A stretch of 64,000 nt of DNA from Cannabis sativa (taxonomy: Eukaryota; Streptophyta; Magnoliopsida; Rosales; Cannabaceae), in the NCBI RefSeq assembly GCF_029168945.1, contig NC_083604.1, forward strand, positions 12,144,812-12,208,811, given 5' to 3'. The notes below the pieces were generated by a model. It ran no database searches. It worked only from the letters and a program-made list of their open reading frames with translations, and was not told the origin of the DNA. Positions 23,901 through 34,715 of this stretch are shown here, piece after piece. Positions within the stretch are counted from its first letter, which is position 1, and each line of letters starts with the position of its first letter. The translations under genes were made by a program, and so were the position numbers.

Positions 23901-24497
23901 GAAAGGAAGTACTTGGGTCCAGAGTTAGTGCAGAGGACCAATGAAGCTATTGATAAGATCAAGGCTCGGATGCTTGCTGCTCAAAGCAGGCAGAAAAGTT
24001 ATGCTGATCCGAAGCGCAGATATGTTACATTTCAGGCAGGGTAACATGTTTTCCTGCGGGTTTCACCAATGAAAGGTATTAGGCGCTTCGGGAAGAAGGG
24101 TAAGCTAAGCCCTAGGTTCATTGGGCCATTTCAGATACTCAAGAAGGTCGGGCAGGTAGCGTATCGGCTAGCCTTACCACCAGCATTATCGGATGTTCAT
24201 GACGTATTTCACATTTCTATGTTAAGGAAATACGTGTCAAACGCGGCTCATGTCTTGAGTTATGAAGCCCTTGAACTACAACCAGACTTATCCTATGAAG
24301 AGCAACCTGTTCAGATTTTGGATAGAAAGGAAAAAGTTCTTCGGAACAAGACTATTGCACTAGTTAAGGTGCTCTGGAGGAACAGTAAGGTGGAAGAAGC
24401 CACCTGGGAATTGGAGTCAGATATGAGGACTCAACATCCAGAGCTGTTCAGGTTAGATTTCGGGGACGAAATCCTATTAACGGGGGGAAAATTGTAA
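20953..24497 (+). pseudogene. pol of element B (PR-RT-RNase H-INT-chromodomain), broken
   Basis: Protease FDSGATRSYV near 21125. RT about 21640-22340 with FIDDILVYS (the YxDD box as FIDD). RNase H 22566-22910 with [15 protein letters not shown] and TDHKSLKYF. Integrase zinc motif ([10 protein letters not shown]...CLTCQQ), core with [15 protein letters not shown] and GQSERTIQ. C-terminal chromodomain [20 protein letters not shown] near 24357-24420. Lesions: TAG at 21325-21327, a frameshift near 22560 at the RT/RNase H border, and TAA at 24042-24044 after the integrase core. The final stop TAA (24495-24497) lies inside the first bases of the 3' LTR. Confidence 0.9.
24479..24492 (+). promoter_or_regulatory. 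Polypurine tract of element B
   Basis: AACGGGGGGAAAAT directly precedes the 3' LTR and would prime plus-strand synthesis. It is also coding, forming the last codons of pol. Confidence 0.8.
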
Positions 24498-26568
24498 TGA
24501 CCGCTCTAGTAATGTGGATTAGTAAAGGCAATTAGCACTAATTTTCATTATTTTATTATTATTTGTGAATTAATTTAATTGTGGATCCCAATATTTAGAA
24601 ATAAATATTAGAGTTATAATTTCTCAATTCCGGAGATTTTATTAAACTCTAGGGGTATTATTTAGCTTATATGTGAAATATGTTATTTTTGTAATTTTTG
24701 TTCGGCGACAACGGAAAATGCGATGGATGGCTAGATTGACCACATGGGTAGGTTTAGAACCTTATTTCATAGTGGGAAATATTTTAGAGAAAATAAATTA
24801 TCGGGATTGAGCGGGGTTATGGAAATTGACCATTTTACCCCTAGCTTTAGAAATACCCAAGTTATAACTTTAAGGGTATTTTTGTCATTTGAAAAAAATA
24901 GGAGATAGGTGGCTTTTTGGTTAGTTGACACCTAGCCAAGTTAAATTCAGCAAGGGAAAATGGATTTTTCCTTAAGCTTTTCCCATTTAGAGAAAATAGA
25001 AGAAAAATAGAAAATCAACATAAACCTTCCTCTCTTTTCCTCTTTCGGCTGAAGCAAACAAGGGAGATTCGCTGCTGAGTTTCTGAGTTTCAGCAAGGAA
25101 TTCAACTAGAAATTAAACCCAATGTAAGCTCTAGCAACTCCTAGCCTAGTTCTTGAATCTAAAGTTTAGGTTGAATATGTGAGATTGGGTTTTAGGGGCT
25201 GTTAGGTTTAGAAATGGTTAGGGTTCAGTTTTTATGCTCAATATTGATTGATTAAAGGTTCTGGTTGTTAATTTTGATGCTTGATGTTAGTTTTAAGCAA
25301 GCTTGAGTTTTGAAACTCAAGCTTTGAGCTTTAATAACAACTTGAGATTTATTGGTTTGTTTTGTGAATTATTGGTTGGAAATGGTTGTTTATGCATTGT
25401 ATAGGTGTACTGGAGAGTTTGATAAAGTTTGGTTGAGATTTGAGGTCATGGGGGAAATTTTTGGGTTCCCGGCCACGGAGACGGAATTCGGTTACGGGGG
25501 ACTCGTACCAACCTGGCCGTCGGCCAGGATGGTGACCCAGAACCGAATTTCCGGTTGGGAACCGGTCTGCCTGTTGGGGGAATTTTCAAAACCCTAGTTT
25601 TGCCCAATTTTGAGATATTTAGGGTATTGCCATGAGGTTTATCGATAGGGAAACTTTTAGTTTCAAGTTTAAGTCCCGGAAAGTGATTTGGCGAGTCACT
25701 CATCTGTGTTACAAATATTGTGATTAGGCCATCCATCTAGCACGAGATTTCCGTTCAGGTCGGCCAGCACACTTGAATTCAGAAAACAGGTAAGAACTGT
25801 GTATAATGTGTGATGTGATTATCTGAATGTGTGTATATGTATTTGTATATGCATGCTTGAATTATGTTATGCACTACCAACACTTGTATGAATAAGTTAT
25901 AGAGTGCATTGGTATAGTGATTACTGTTGTTGTGAGTACGAAACAGTGATACCAACACGGGCACGGGAAAATGCCAAGGTGTGTGGTACATCACTCAGTG
26001 TTACTCAGTGTTCGGGGTAAACCCTACCAACACTCGTATAGTGAGGTACGATGTGTATGTGGTATAGTGGTTGTACCCTAGTGTTGAACGTTCATGCTCA
26101 TCTGTTAAGCTTTGTAAATAGGTGTATGGGCGCCTATTTACAGGTCGGAAATTATATGGTATGTTATATGCATTTCTTACTGAGTCAGTTGACTCACTGT
26201 TTCTGCTTCCATGTGTAGGTAAAGGAAAGGCGAAGGCTGAACAAGAATGAACCTAAGCTCGGGTGAGATTGTACATGTCAAGCAGCGCGACCTGGAGTGT
26301 TCGGTCTCGGGACATCTGGGAGTTGTATTTTGAAAGTCGCTGTGCGACCTGGAAATTATGTATTTTGAAATGTATAGTTTGAAAAGTAAATTTTACAAAG
26401 TTTGAAAACGGGATCCCGGAATTTGTAAATATTATATTATATTACAAAGTTTAGTATTTAAAGCAAAAGTTTTAATTTGACACGTTTTTCGAGAAATTTC
26501 TTTGATTAGCAAAGATTGCACAATAATTGAAAAAGCACTGTAGCGTGCCTTAGCATTAGGGCGTTACA
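24493..26568 (+). repeat. 3' LTR of element B
   Basis: 2076 bp, TGTAATGACC to GGGCGTTACA, followed by the TSD GAGCC. It matches 5916-7987 closely except in the patch near 25467-25535. Confidence 0.92.
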
Positions 26569-28591
26569 GAGCCTAACCTGGTTATGCCTTGCTCGCATAA
26601 CCCTATTCATGAATATACGTAATCCATGTATTACGTTCTTTCGGTGGTTTGTCCTGGTGATATATACCAGGTCTAACCCAGTTATGTCTTATACACATAA
26701 TTCTTAACATACATGCGTGTATTTAATATTTACTACAACATATATAATCTTAGGGTAATAACCCTAACTTGCATACTATGTAATCACTCATATGATACAT
26801 TTCTATATACTCAGATAAAATTTACTAAGAGTGTCAACCCTAACTCATGCTTTCACTGGATTCATAATATTCTAGGGTAATAACCCTAGACCGCATTAAA
26901 ATTAAACTCAAGGTACTAGCTTAGCGAGTCTAGTTTAATTATGCCTTAAGTGCATAATTCATAATCTCAATATATACATATATCCGACATGGCATAGTAT
27001 TTACACAACATATATCACTAGAGTAATAACCCTAGGCTATTAAACCGCTCATATTAGGGTAATAACCCTAATCCCGGTTACAATTACTCACATATATCAT
27101 ATTCAACATAAGTGCCACTGCGCATACTCTACGTGCAAACTACTGTCTTACCTGTTGTCCCGCAATAACAGAGATTCCAAACCACTGGGTGCTCCTGATC
27201 AGGTGTCAGTAATCCTAGTCACACAATTCGGGATTTCATAAATAGGGTTAATTCCCCAATTTCACTTTCACAAAATATAAACATGGCATTCAAAACACAG
27301 ATAATCAAATAGAGCTCGGAACGAGCTTTCCAACGATATAAAGAACGTCCCAAACGGAGTCTCGAGTCAAAAGTTATAGCCAAAACAAAATTACAAAAAA
27401 CAGAATTTCTCACTGCCAAACCCAGTCGCGACGGCCAAAAATCTCGTCGCGACGACTGGGTTTAGAACACCCAAAAACTCCATTTTTAAGGTCTAAATAT
27501 GCCAACTTTTCCATAAATTCGAACCCCAACCAAACAAAGCGTAAAAACACACATTAAGGCTCAAAAATCACAGCTCAAATGCATCTAAACTAAGATTTAA
27601 ACAACAACCAACATCAAGCTCCTCACATGAGCAAAATTCAACCTAGAAATCAAGTCCATAACCATGAACATCAAAACCCCAAATATTCAGCAACAAGAAC
27701 ACCAATAAACATGTATTTTCAACTAGAAAAATACCTTGAAAACTCATCTTAACACATAGCAACATAATCCATACAACAACTAGCAATCTCACACTTAAAA
27801 TCATCAAAATCAACCCCAATTCACAAAACATGCAAGCTCAAGAATAACATCACTTAATCCATATTTTTCCAACATAATTCAGCTTGAATAAAATAGATCA
27901 AAGTTGAAGAAACTACCACAAAATCACACCAAAGGCAAAAATAATGATTTCCCCCAAAACCAAGCTTCACTTTAATCCAATCTCAAGCAATTTCACCAAC
28001 AAATTTCAAGAGAAATCAAAGAGGGCTAGAGAGAGGGAGAGGGGTTGGGTGAGAGAGGGATAAACACCAGAAATTTCTAATTCATTTCCCTTAAAATTCA
28101 TTTTATTAAACATAAATCAAAGGTCTAAAAAGACCATTTTGCCCCTAGGGTTAATAAAGCTTGCATACACACACACACGAGGGCATTTAAGTCATTTCAT
28201 GCTCATTTAAACTCTAATAATTTCAGATTATTCTCACTAATAATTAAAATGCCAATTACATTTTGGGCCCGAACCCCGTTTGGCCCGAAATACCCGGTTG
28301 TGACTATACCGCGCCAACCTGTCAGAACACACCTGAAAAAGACAACACAGGTATACTATATAATAATATTGTCCCATAAGCACGTTAATAAATTAATTTC
28401 ATCATTTTACCCTTCTCGGGTCATAATTACGAAAGTGCCCCTGGCTCACCAACAGGGCCTTAACATATAATTATTCAAATAAATCATATTAATTCACATA
28501 TACTGAATTATATAATAATATAATTCATCAATTATTCATAATTATCTAATTAGGGTTTTGCTAATCCATTCCTTAATTCTAGGGTATTACA
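26569..28591 (-). repeat. Solo LTR G (Tekay-like), right part
   Basis: Continues G after the B insertion and ends GGGTATTACA, followed by CTTAA. G totals about 2.87 kb with no gag or pol, so it is a solo LTR. The part holds four copies of a 14-bp palindrome-like AGGGTAATAACCCT block (near 26755, 26875, 27015 and 27055), repeated '..ATTATGCC..GCATAA..' units also found near 5705, and a GC-rich hairpin with two TCGCGA cores at 27421-27461. A short CA run lies near 28150. Confidence 0.8.
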
Positions 28592-28596
28592 CTTAA

Positions 28597-29002
28597 AGTA
28601 GATGAAATTTCTTGCCTTCACGAAAAATTGAGCCATCTTTTCTATACCATAGCCGAACCACTTTTTCTCTCTTTTCTTCTTCAAATTTTCATACCTTGAG
28701 TGATAGAGTGAGTGCCCACACACATCAAGTGGTATCTCAATCATAGTGTGTAAGACTGTGAAGAATCCAATCAACAAGAAGGAGAGAAAGAGATCCAGGT
28801 TCAGATATTGATAATGCTCTGCTACAGAAAGGAATCAAGGGCTAGAGATCTGAACGGAAAGGAGTCATTATATTCCGCTGCAATCAATGTAAGGTTTCTT
28901 AAACTTTATATGTATTTATTTACATTGTTTTAGAAATTCATATTAGGATGTTAAACAACATACATGGTAGTAAATCTAGATCGTGGTAAAATAATTCTAA
29001 CA
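28597..29002 (+). repeat. Solo LTR F (family E), right part
   Basis: Carries on from 5064 and matches the last 400 bp of the H LTR, ending GTGGTAAAATAATTCTAACA. The sequence then returns to the H second LTR at 29003. Confidence 0.85.
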
Positions 29003-29804
29003 GGATCTTTAATTATTTAGATTGAAACAATAGATAATTTATAGCGTATTTATATTTGGTATATAGAGCGTTCTATGTAATTAGGAGTGCAATTTCGAAT
29101 CTATAGTGGAGTTAGGAGGAATTAATAAGTTAGAAAATTTACTTAGTAAATTTTAGATCTACTTATTGAGATCTTTGTCACATAGGCCCATGGTTCCCAC
29201 ACTAACTGGGCCAATATTATTTTGTAGTCTAAATTGATTGATTTTAATTAATCAATTAAAATTTTGAATAAGACTGTCTTGTTTGTGAATTTTCACTAAG
29301 CAAGGGCTTATTTAAGAAGAAAAGAGACTTTAGGGTTTGTTTATTACTTAAAAGACTTTGTAAGGTCTAATTAATAAATAAGTTAAATGGAAATTTTATA
29401 TGATAATTAATTATAATTATTAAATAGATAGAATTGACATATATAGAGTTAGAATTTAAAGGTAACATTTGAGAAAAGAAAGATAAGTTCCAAATAAAAT
29501 GGCAAAATTGAAATCCAATAGGCCTACTAAAGGATTCGATTATAAGGCTTTAAATAAAGCCTATTTTATCCTTTTTTTTTTATTCTATTTAAATTCTAAA
29601 CCTAACCCTAATAGCTATCCTACAAATAGAAGAGATGACTCTTATTTTCTAACCTAATTAGAATAACCTAATTGACTCTTTGTGAGACAAAATTATAAAA
29701 TAAAGAGAGCCTCTTCTATTTTTTGAATATCTTCTTCTTCTTCTCAATAATTTAAAGCCTATAGTGATTGAGAATATGCTCACTATGTCAAAGTAATACT
29801 TAGC
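29003..29804 (+). repeat. Second LTR fragment of H, right part
   Basis: Continues the alignment to the H 5' LTR from the point left at 3602 (GGATCTTTAATTATTTAG versus GGATCTTTGACTATTTGG at 1868). It stops at about 29804, some 260 bp short of the LTR end, where a rearranged junction begins. Confidence 0.82.
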
Positions 29805-29847
29805 AAAAAAGCATCATCAATCATTTAAAGCCTATAGTGATTGACTC
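29802..29847 (+). other. Rearranged junction with two templated insertions
   Basis: 29802-29818 is a 17-bp exact copy of 41506-41522, which lies beyond element C. 29817-29844 copies H LTR bases 29746-29773 with one mismatch. Element C then inserted at GACTC. The pattern fits filler DNA made during end joining before C arrived. Confidence 0.6.
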
Positions 29848-30514
29848 TGTTGACTTCACTTTTAGCCAACGACAATGAGTCTATTTCACAAGCGATAAAC
29901 GATATGTAGTAATAGATATATGATAAAGCAATAATAAGACATGGGAATTTTATAGAGGTTCAGCCCCGAGCAGTTCGGTAATAGCCTAATCCTCGTTATT
30001 TGTATTGACTTAAGATCAAGGAGAAAGATTCATTTTCTTATAGCTCTTACAACAGTATCTCTGAATATATAATTCTTAGATAATAGTATAGTCTTAGGTG
30101 AGCTTCTTTTCAACCCCCCTGCCCAGTGAATATGCATCACTATTTATAGGGCTAGGAAGCTTGAGGAGGAAGAGTTTCCTCTCTCGTTACAATGCGTATA
30201 AACAGAAAGATCGTGGGATCAATGTTGAATGCAAGGATCGTGGGATTGAGGCTGAATACACTGATAGTGGGATCGTGTGTACGCCATATCCACGTAAGTT
30301 GATCCCTTAGTTATAGGGATTGAGCTGATGACTTATGATGCGAAAGCTGAATTCGCTAAGTGTTGATTGGCATGCGCGGATCGCTGAATACCTTACACTG
30401 GGCATGCTAGCGAGGCATCCTACTCGGCCTGTCTTCCCGAGTAGATATTCCAAGTGGACTCCACGTGTCACCATTCTCGTGATGCCACGTCAAAGTGCAA
30501 AAATTGGGATAACA
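29848..30514 (-). repeat. 3' LTR of element C
   Basis: 667 bp, TGTTGACTTC to GGGATAACA on the plus strand. It contains a 19-bp segment near 30075 that the other LTR lacks. The TATA-like ACTATTTATAGGG (minus-strand CCCTATAAATAGT, near 30139) would drive transcription leftwards. Confidence 0.92.
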
Positions 30515-30593
30515 TTTGCCACCCAAGTCTGTACGGGACTTCCGAAGTTGCGTGTAGACTTCATCCGAGCTGATTCTGCCTTTGGATGGGGAC

Positions 30594-30768
30594 ACGTGTC
30601 GAGCGTGACCGTTCGAGACTCGATGTGAAGCTGACTGAGTGTCCCTTCGGTTTTCGGCTAATAAATGCTCTGACAATTAATATTTCGAAATCCAATTTAC
30701 TTCCGAAGCTGAGGCGTCTGAGGTTTCTTTGAGACAATTACCTCTTTTTGTGATTTGCCTATAAATAT
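30594..30768 (+). promoter_or_regulatory. Candidate promoter of the antisense ORF in element C
   Basis: A G-box-like GACACGTGTCG near 30593-30603 and a TATA-like CCTATAAATATCC near 30758-30770 lie between the 3' LTR and the antisense ORF, in the ORF's direction. Element A has the same pairing. Confidence 0.5.
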
Positions 30769-30924
30769 CCACAGCATTAGCACAAAAACTCATTTCATCA
30801 CCCTTCTTTGCTAAGTAAGCTTCAGAGCGAAAAGAAAATTTCTTGGCTTCAAAGTCGTCGAAGTGCCTTCGTACAACTGCTGGTTGAATAGGTGTTGCTT
30901 GAACCCAGACACTTGAATCTTTGA

Positions 30925-31296
30925 GTAAGTTTCTGATTTCCTTTATGCTTATCTTCGCATGTTTACATTTGTATGCAACTTCTACTGTGCTGTAGAAAAA
31001 TGCTTAGGAAACCCTAGGCTTAGAAACCTCTGCGATTCTTCTTTATCATGTCTTCATACGGGTTTACAGCCATAATGCTTGTTTCTGAACTGCATAACGT
31101 CCATCTTTCATCTTGCTTGTTCTAAGCTTCATGAACTTTTTTGCCCTAACTCAAGAAATTTTTTTAACTTCTTGAGTTCTGACTTTTCTTTAAACATAGT
31201 CGTTCTTTAGTCTGTTGAGTACTCCTAGTCGGCATATTTTCTTATTTATTGTTCGATATTCCGACCAACACTCATCTCGTGTGTTGTCTTTTGTAG
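30925..31296 (+). other. Predicted 5'-UTR intron of the antisense ORF (element C)
   Basis: Donor TTGA|GTAAGT and acceptor GTCTTTTGTAG, followed directly by ATG. This matches the intron-to-ATG arrangement in element A, although the intron sequences themselves are not alike. Confidence 0.5.
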
Positions 31297-34037
31297 ATGA
31301 ACTCAAGTGAGTCTTGGGAACTCGAACATCGGATCGACTAGGATTTGCTTCAACTTCTGCACGAGGATCATCCTCGTCTTCGTTCTAGTCCTCCTTCCTC
31401 TAGTGAAGGACATTCTTCTGGCCCTGTACCCAGCCATAGGATGATGGCTCGTACAAAGAAAACCACGCGTCTGGCTGACGCAACTGATCCTCAAGTGGCT
31501 CGACTTGCCACTTTACCCAGCGCCGAACAGGATCCGGCCGTCCAGATGTAGGAGGATCGTGAAGGGGATGCTGAGGTCCAACAGATCGAGGAGTTGGACG
31601 ATGTGCGTCCTGACAGTCCCTTCGAGGCGGAGGAAGAGGAAGAGGTTGAACCCCCAAATTACGGGGGGTACAACGAGGCTGGGGAGCCCGTCGATGCTGA
31701 CGGAGACGTCCTGGTTGAGGGCGTGGACTACGCCAGTGAGGAGCTTACCGTGGCGGTTCCTCATAAAAGGCAGGGTGCCTTGGGCGCCAGGTGGGTATGT
31801 CCTCCGTCCAAGATTACGGAGGCGCGCCTTCGAACTCTTGACCAGGGCGGATACTTGGGTGAGCTGGACTGCTACATTCCCGCCCACAATCATCGTGCCA
31901 TAAACCCTGACAAGGGGATGTGCGCCTGGTCGGGAGCCCATGGTCAGCAAGGAGCGTTGATGCCCTTGCATAAATACTTCAAGGATGTGGCGGACTTCTT
32001 CGGTCTCTGCCCGGCCCAGTTCACTCCTAAGGGCATTAAGTATTTGTCTACCCTCTTCGTCCTCTACGCTTCCCAGGGATGGGGTACTCCTTCTCCCCAC
32101 GAAGTTGCCTGGTTCTTCTATTTGAAGTCCACCCCCAAACAAGGCAGGTCGGGGTACTTCTATTTCTCTCAACCAGGCTTCAAGTGGTTGACCGGCACAG
32201 ATGACAAGGCCATCAGCAAAATAGGGCGTTTTGCTGATGAGTACTTCATGGTGAAGGATGCGAGCATTACCCGGACTCAGTTTTAGCAGATTCTGACATA
32301 TCACCGTCCTCCCCTCACTCTTGCTCTTAGGGATAGAGCTCAAAAACTTGCTCGGTTGCTGGGGGAAGACTGGAATATTATCCAGTTGACCTCCGATGAT
32401 AACCTTGTGAGGTACGGGCTCTATCCCGAGGACTTTACTCCTAAGTTCGTGGCGGGGAAGAAGAGGAAATCTGACGCTGGTCGGACCGAACTAGTTCATA
32501 AGGAGGATGAACTCATTCAACTTAAGCGCGAGGCTAAGTTGACGGGAGGTGCAAGGGCCAAGCAATGTGCTCAGGAGCCTTTGAATCCTGAAGATGAAGC
32601 TGAGGAAGAGCAGGTGACTCCACTGAAGAGGAAGAAGAAACTCCCGGCCTCACCCAGGCCTATTGAACATGCGATTCGCATAAGGGAGCCCATTTCACCT
32701 GCTCTGCCATCTCCTCCCGTGTTCGGAAAAGGGAAAGCTCTTATGTTTGAGATAAGATCGATGTCAGGTGATGATGGACTTCTGAGTCTTGTGCGGGTGG
32801 TCACCTTGAATTTTACTTTATCTTGTTCTTAAGCTTCTTGATTTTCATGCCTTGTGTTTCTGAAGGCTGTCTTCTAACCATACTATTTTTGTTCTGTGCA
32901 GACATGTCTCGGCAGATGATCGATGCTCTGAGGAACAGAATGGGCGGAACCTCTAGTGACTCTCCTCCGGCCAAGAAGTCTAAGGACGGTGAGGGGTCCT
33001 CTTCAAAGGAAAAGAGACCTTCTGGGGAGGTTATTGATCTTTCCGAGGAGCTGACTATTGCGAACCCCTCTACTCCCAAAGCTGCTAAGTCCAAGGAGTC
33101 TGGACCACCAATGGCTAGGTCTGAACTGGTCAGGAGTGATCCTGAACGGGTGCAGGCACCAACTCCACCTTTGTCAGTGCTTCTAGAGGCCAAAAAGGGC
33201 AAGAAGATGCTGGCCCATTACATGAACCGGCAGGTTCCTGAGGTCAGTGAGCAACTGGCTGGTGCCAACAATGACTCTTCTTTGGATGTGCTGGTGGGCG
33301 GAGTCTTGAACGAGTTCACCAGTGTAAGTCTTTTTGATACTTCCCTTTAATTCTCCACACTTAGCTCAATATGCTAAAGTTTTTCCTCTGTGCAGGTCGG
33401 TCTGAAGTTGGCCTACACTTACTCCTGGGCTAAGTCTACTGCTTCCAAGAACGCGGCTCTGTCCGACACCTTGAAGGCGGAGGCAGACTTGGCCAAGAAG
33501 GAAGCTAAAGAAGCCAGGGCGGAAGCCGGAGCTGTTCGGTTGGAGTTGGGCGAAGACAACAAGAAGTTGTTTGCCGCTGAGAAGAAAATCACCGTGCTGA
33601 CTAAGGATCTCGAGGTTGTTGACTGTTTTGAGGAGACCATCGAGATCTTATCTGCTGAGGTAAGCAGTCTTTAAGATGAGAGGACTTCTCTACGAGCAGT
33701 TCTTCATCGGATGAAGGAGGAGAAGGATACCAAGGAGGGGGAGCTTTCGGCCGAGGTGGACAGGTTGAAGGAGAAGGTCAATGCCTTGGAGACAGCCGGT
33801 CTTGAGCTCTTCTTTGATTTTTGGAAGGCTAATCCCTGGGCCAACTTCAACTATTTGGGCGACGCTAAGGACATGTACCTTGAGTACTGCGCGGCCCAAG
33901 TGGCTTATGGTGGAACCGAGGCGGCTGCTTCAACCTTCGGTTAGACTGCTGATGCTCCGCCCGTTCAAACAACATATCCTCCTGCTCCAATTGGCCCAGA
34001 AGAACCGAACCAAGAGCCTAGGAGTCCAGCTGTTTAA
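31297..34037 (+). pseudogene. Antisense extra ORF of element C (Transposase_28-type), with stops
   Basis: Opens MNSSESWELEH. In-frame stops lie near 31339 and 31549; the frame then encodes an acidic tract (EAEEEEEVEPPN) and the conserved domain (HKYFKDVADFFGLCPAQFTP ... PSPHEVAWFFYLKS ... YFYFSQPGFKWLTG), with a further stop at 32284-32286. Introns fit at 32768-32901 (phase 1, ending before a Met codon exactly as in element A) and 33324-33395 (GTAAGT..TGTGCAG, phase 0). The C-terminus is an Ala/Glu/Lys coiled coil (33460-33800), ending in a Pro-rich tail after one more stop at 33942. Function unknown; it is homologous to 10345-12460. Confidence 0.78.
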
Positions 34038-34715
34038 ACACTTCTTTTTATCTCCCTTTTTATATATATATATCTTATTCGGCCTCAGGGCCTTTTCTAA
34101 GAAACCACGATCGGCCAAGCGGTCTTTAAACTTGGAATTATTTTTCATTTTTTGGACAACGGGCTGACCGGGCAGCTTTTAATCCCGGTATTACGTGCTT
34201 TTGTCATCCTTAATGAATTTCATTATCTGTTTATAATTGTCGTGCAATTGTGATTCTTTTATTTTTACCAAATGCTTTGTACAGGTATAGGTGCCCCCCA
34301 AGTGACCGAGCACACGTATGACTCTTGGTCACTTGTCTTTTACAAATATATTGCTTATATGTTCGGTGTTTTGGGTTTGACCAAACCTTTTGGACGCATT
34401 GTATGGTAAATTATAAACATGCTAATTTTTTCGACTCAATTTAATTTTGAAATAATATCTTTATTCATTTATTGATCGAAAAGTGTATTTGTTACGGTAG
34501 TAACTTACATCAAAGCTATTTGATCTAATTTGATCTTTTAGTTTAACATGAAATAAAACAAATTGTAGACATAAGAAACTGTACTGTAAAGTGGTCACCC
34601 GACCTGAGTACTTTGTTTCTTTTATCGAAACCTTTGGGTGTAGTCCGCCCAGAAGGTCATTCACTTAAAAGCAAATGTTCATTTAGTACTTAAAGTGGTC
34701 ACCCGAACTGGTACT
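34038..34715. other. Convergent 3' region between antisense ORF and pol of element C
   Basis: About 680 bp, AT-rich. Two copies of a TTAAAGTGGTCACCCGA(A/C)CTG motif (near 34588 and 34690) and an (AT) run near 34062 are present. No ORF is supported. Confidence 0.5.

Larger units (their letters stand above)
5916..26568 (+). mobile_element. Element B: Tekay/Del-lineage Ty3/gypsy chromovirus, split by element A
   Basis: Complete LTR retrotransposon with LTRs 5916-7987 and 24493-26568, a PBS, gag, pol with C-terminal chromodomain and a PPT. Perfect TSD GAGCC (5911-5915, 26569-26573). Without the nested element A (8218-19784 plus its TSD) it is about 9.1 kb. The 2.07-kb LTRs and the chromodomain after integrase place it with Tekay/Del chromoviruses, a lineage known to carry H3K9me-binding chromodomains. 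It inserted into solo LTR G. Three in-frame stops and one frameshift disable gag-pol. Confidence 0.92.

Noticed and set aside
5065..28591. G as a complete retrotransposon hosting B.
   Set aside because: After removing B, only about 2.87 kb with LTR-like ends remains, with no gag, pol, PBS or PPT. A solo LTR explains it.
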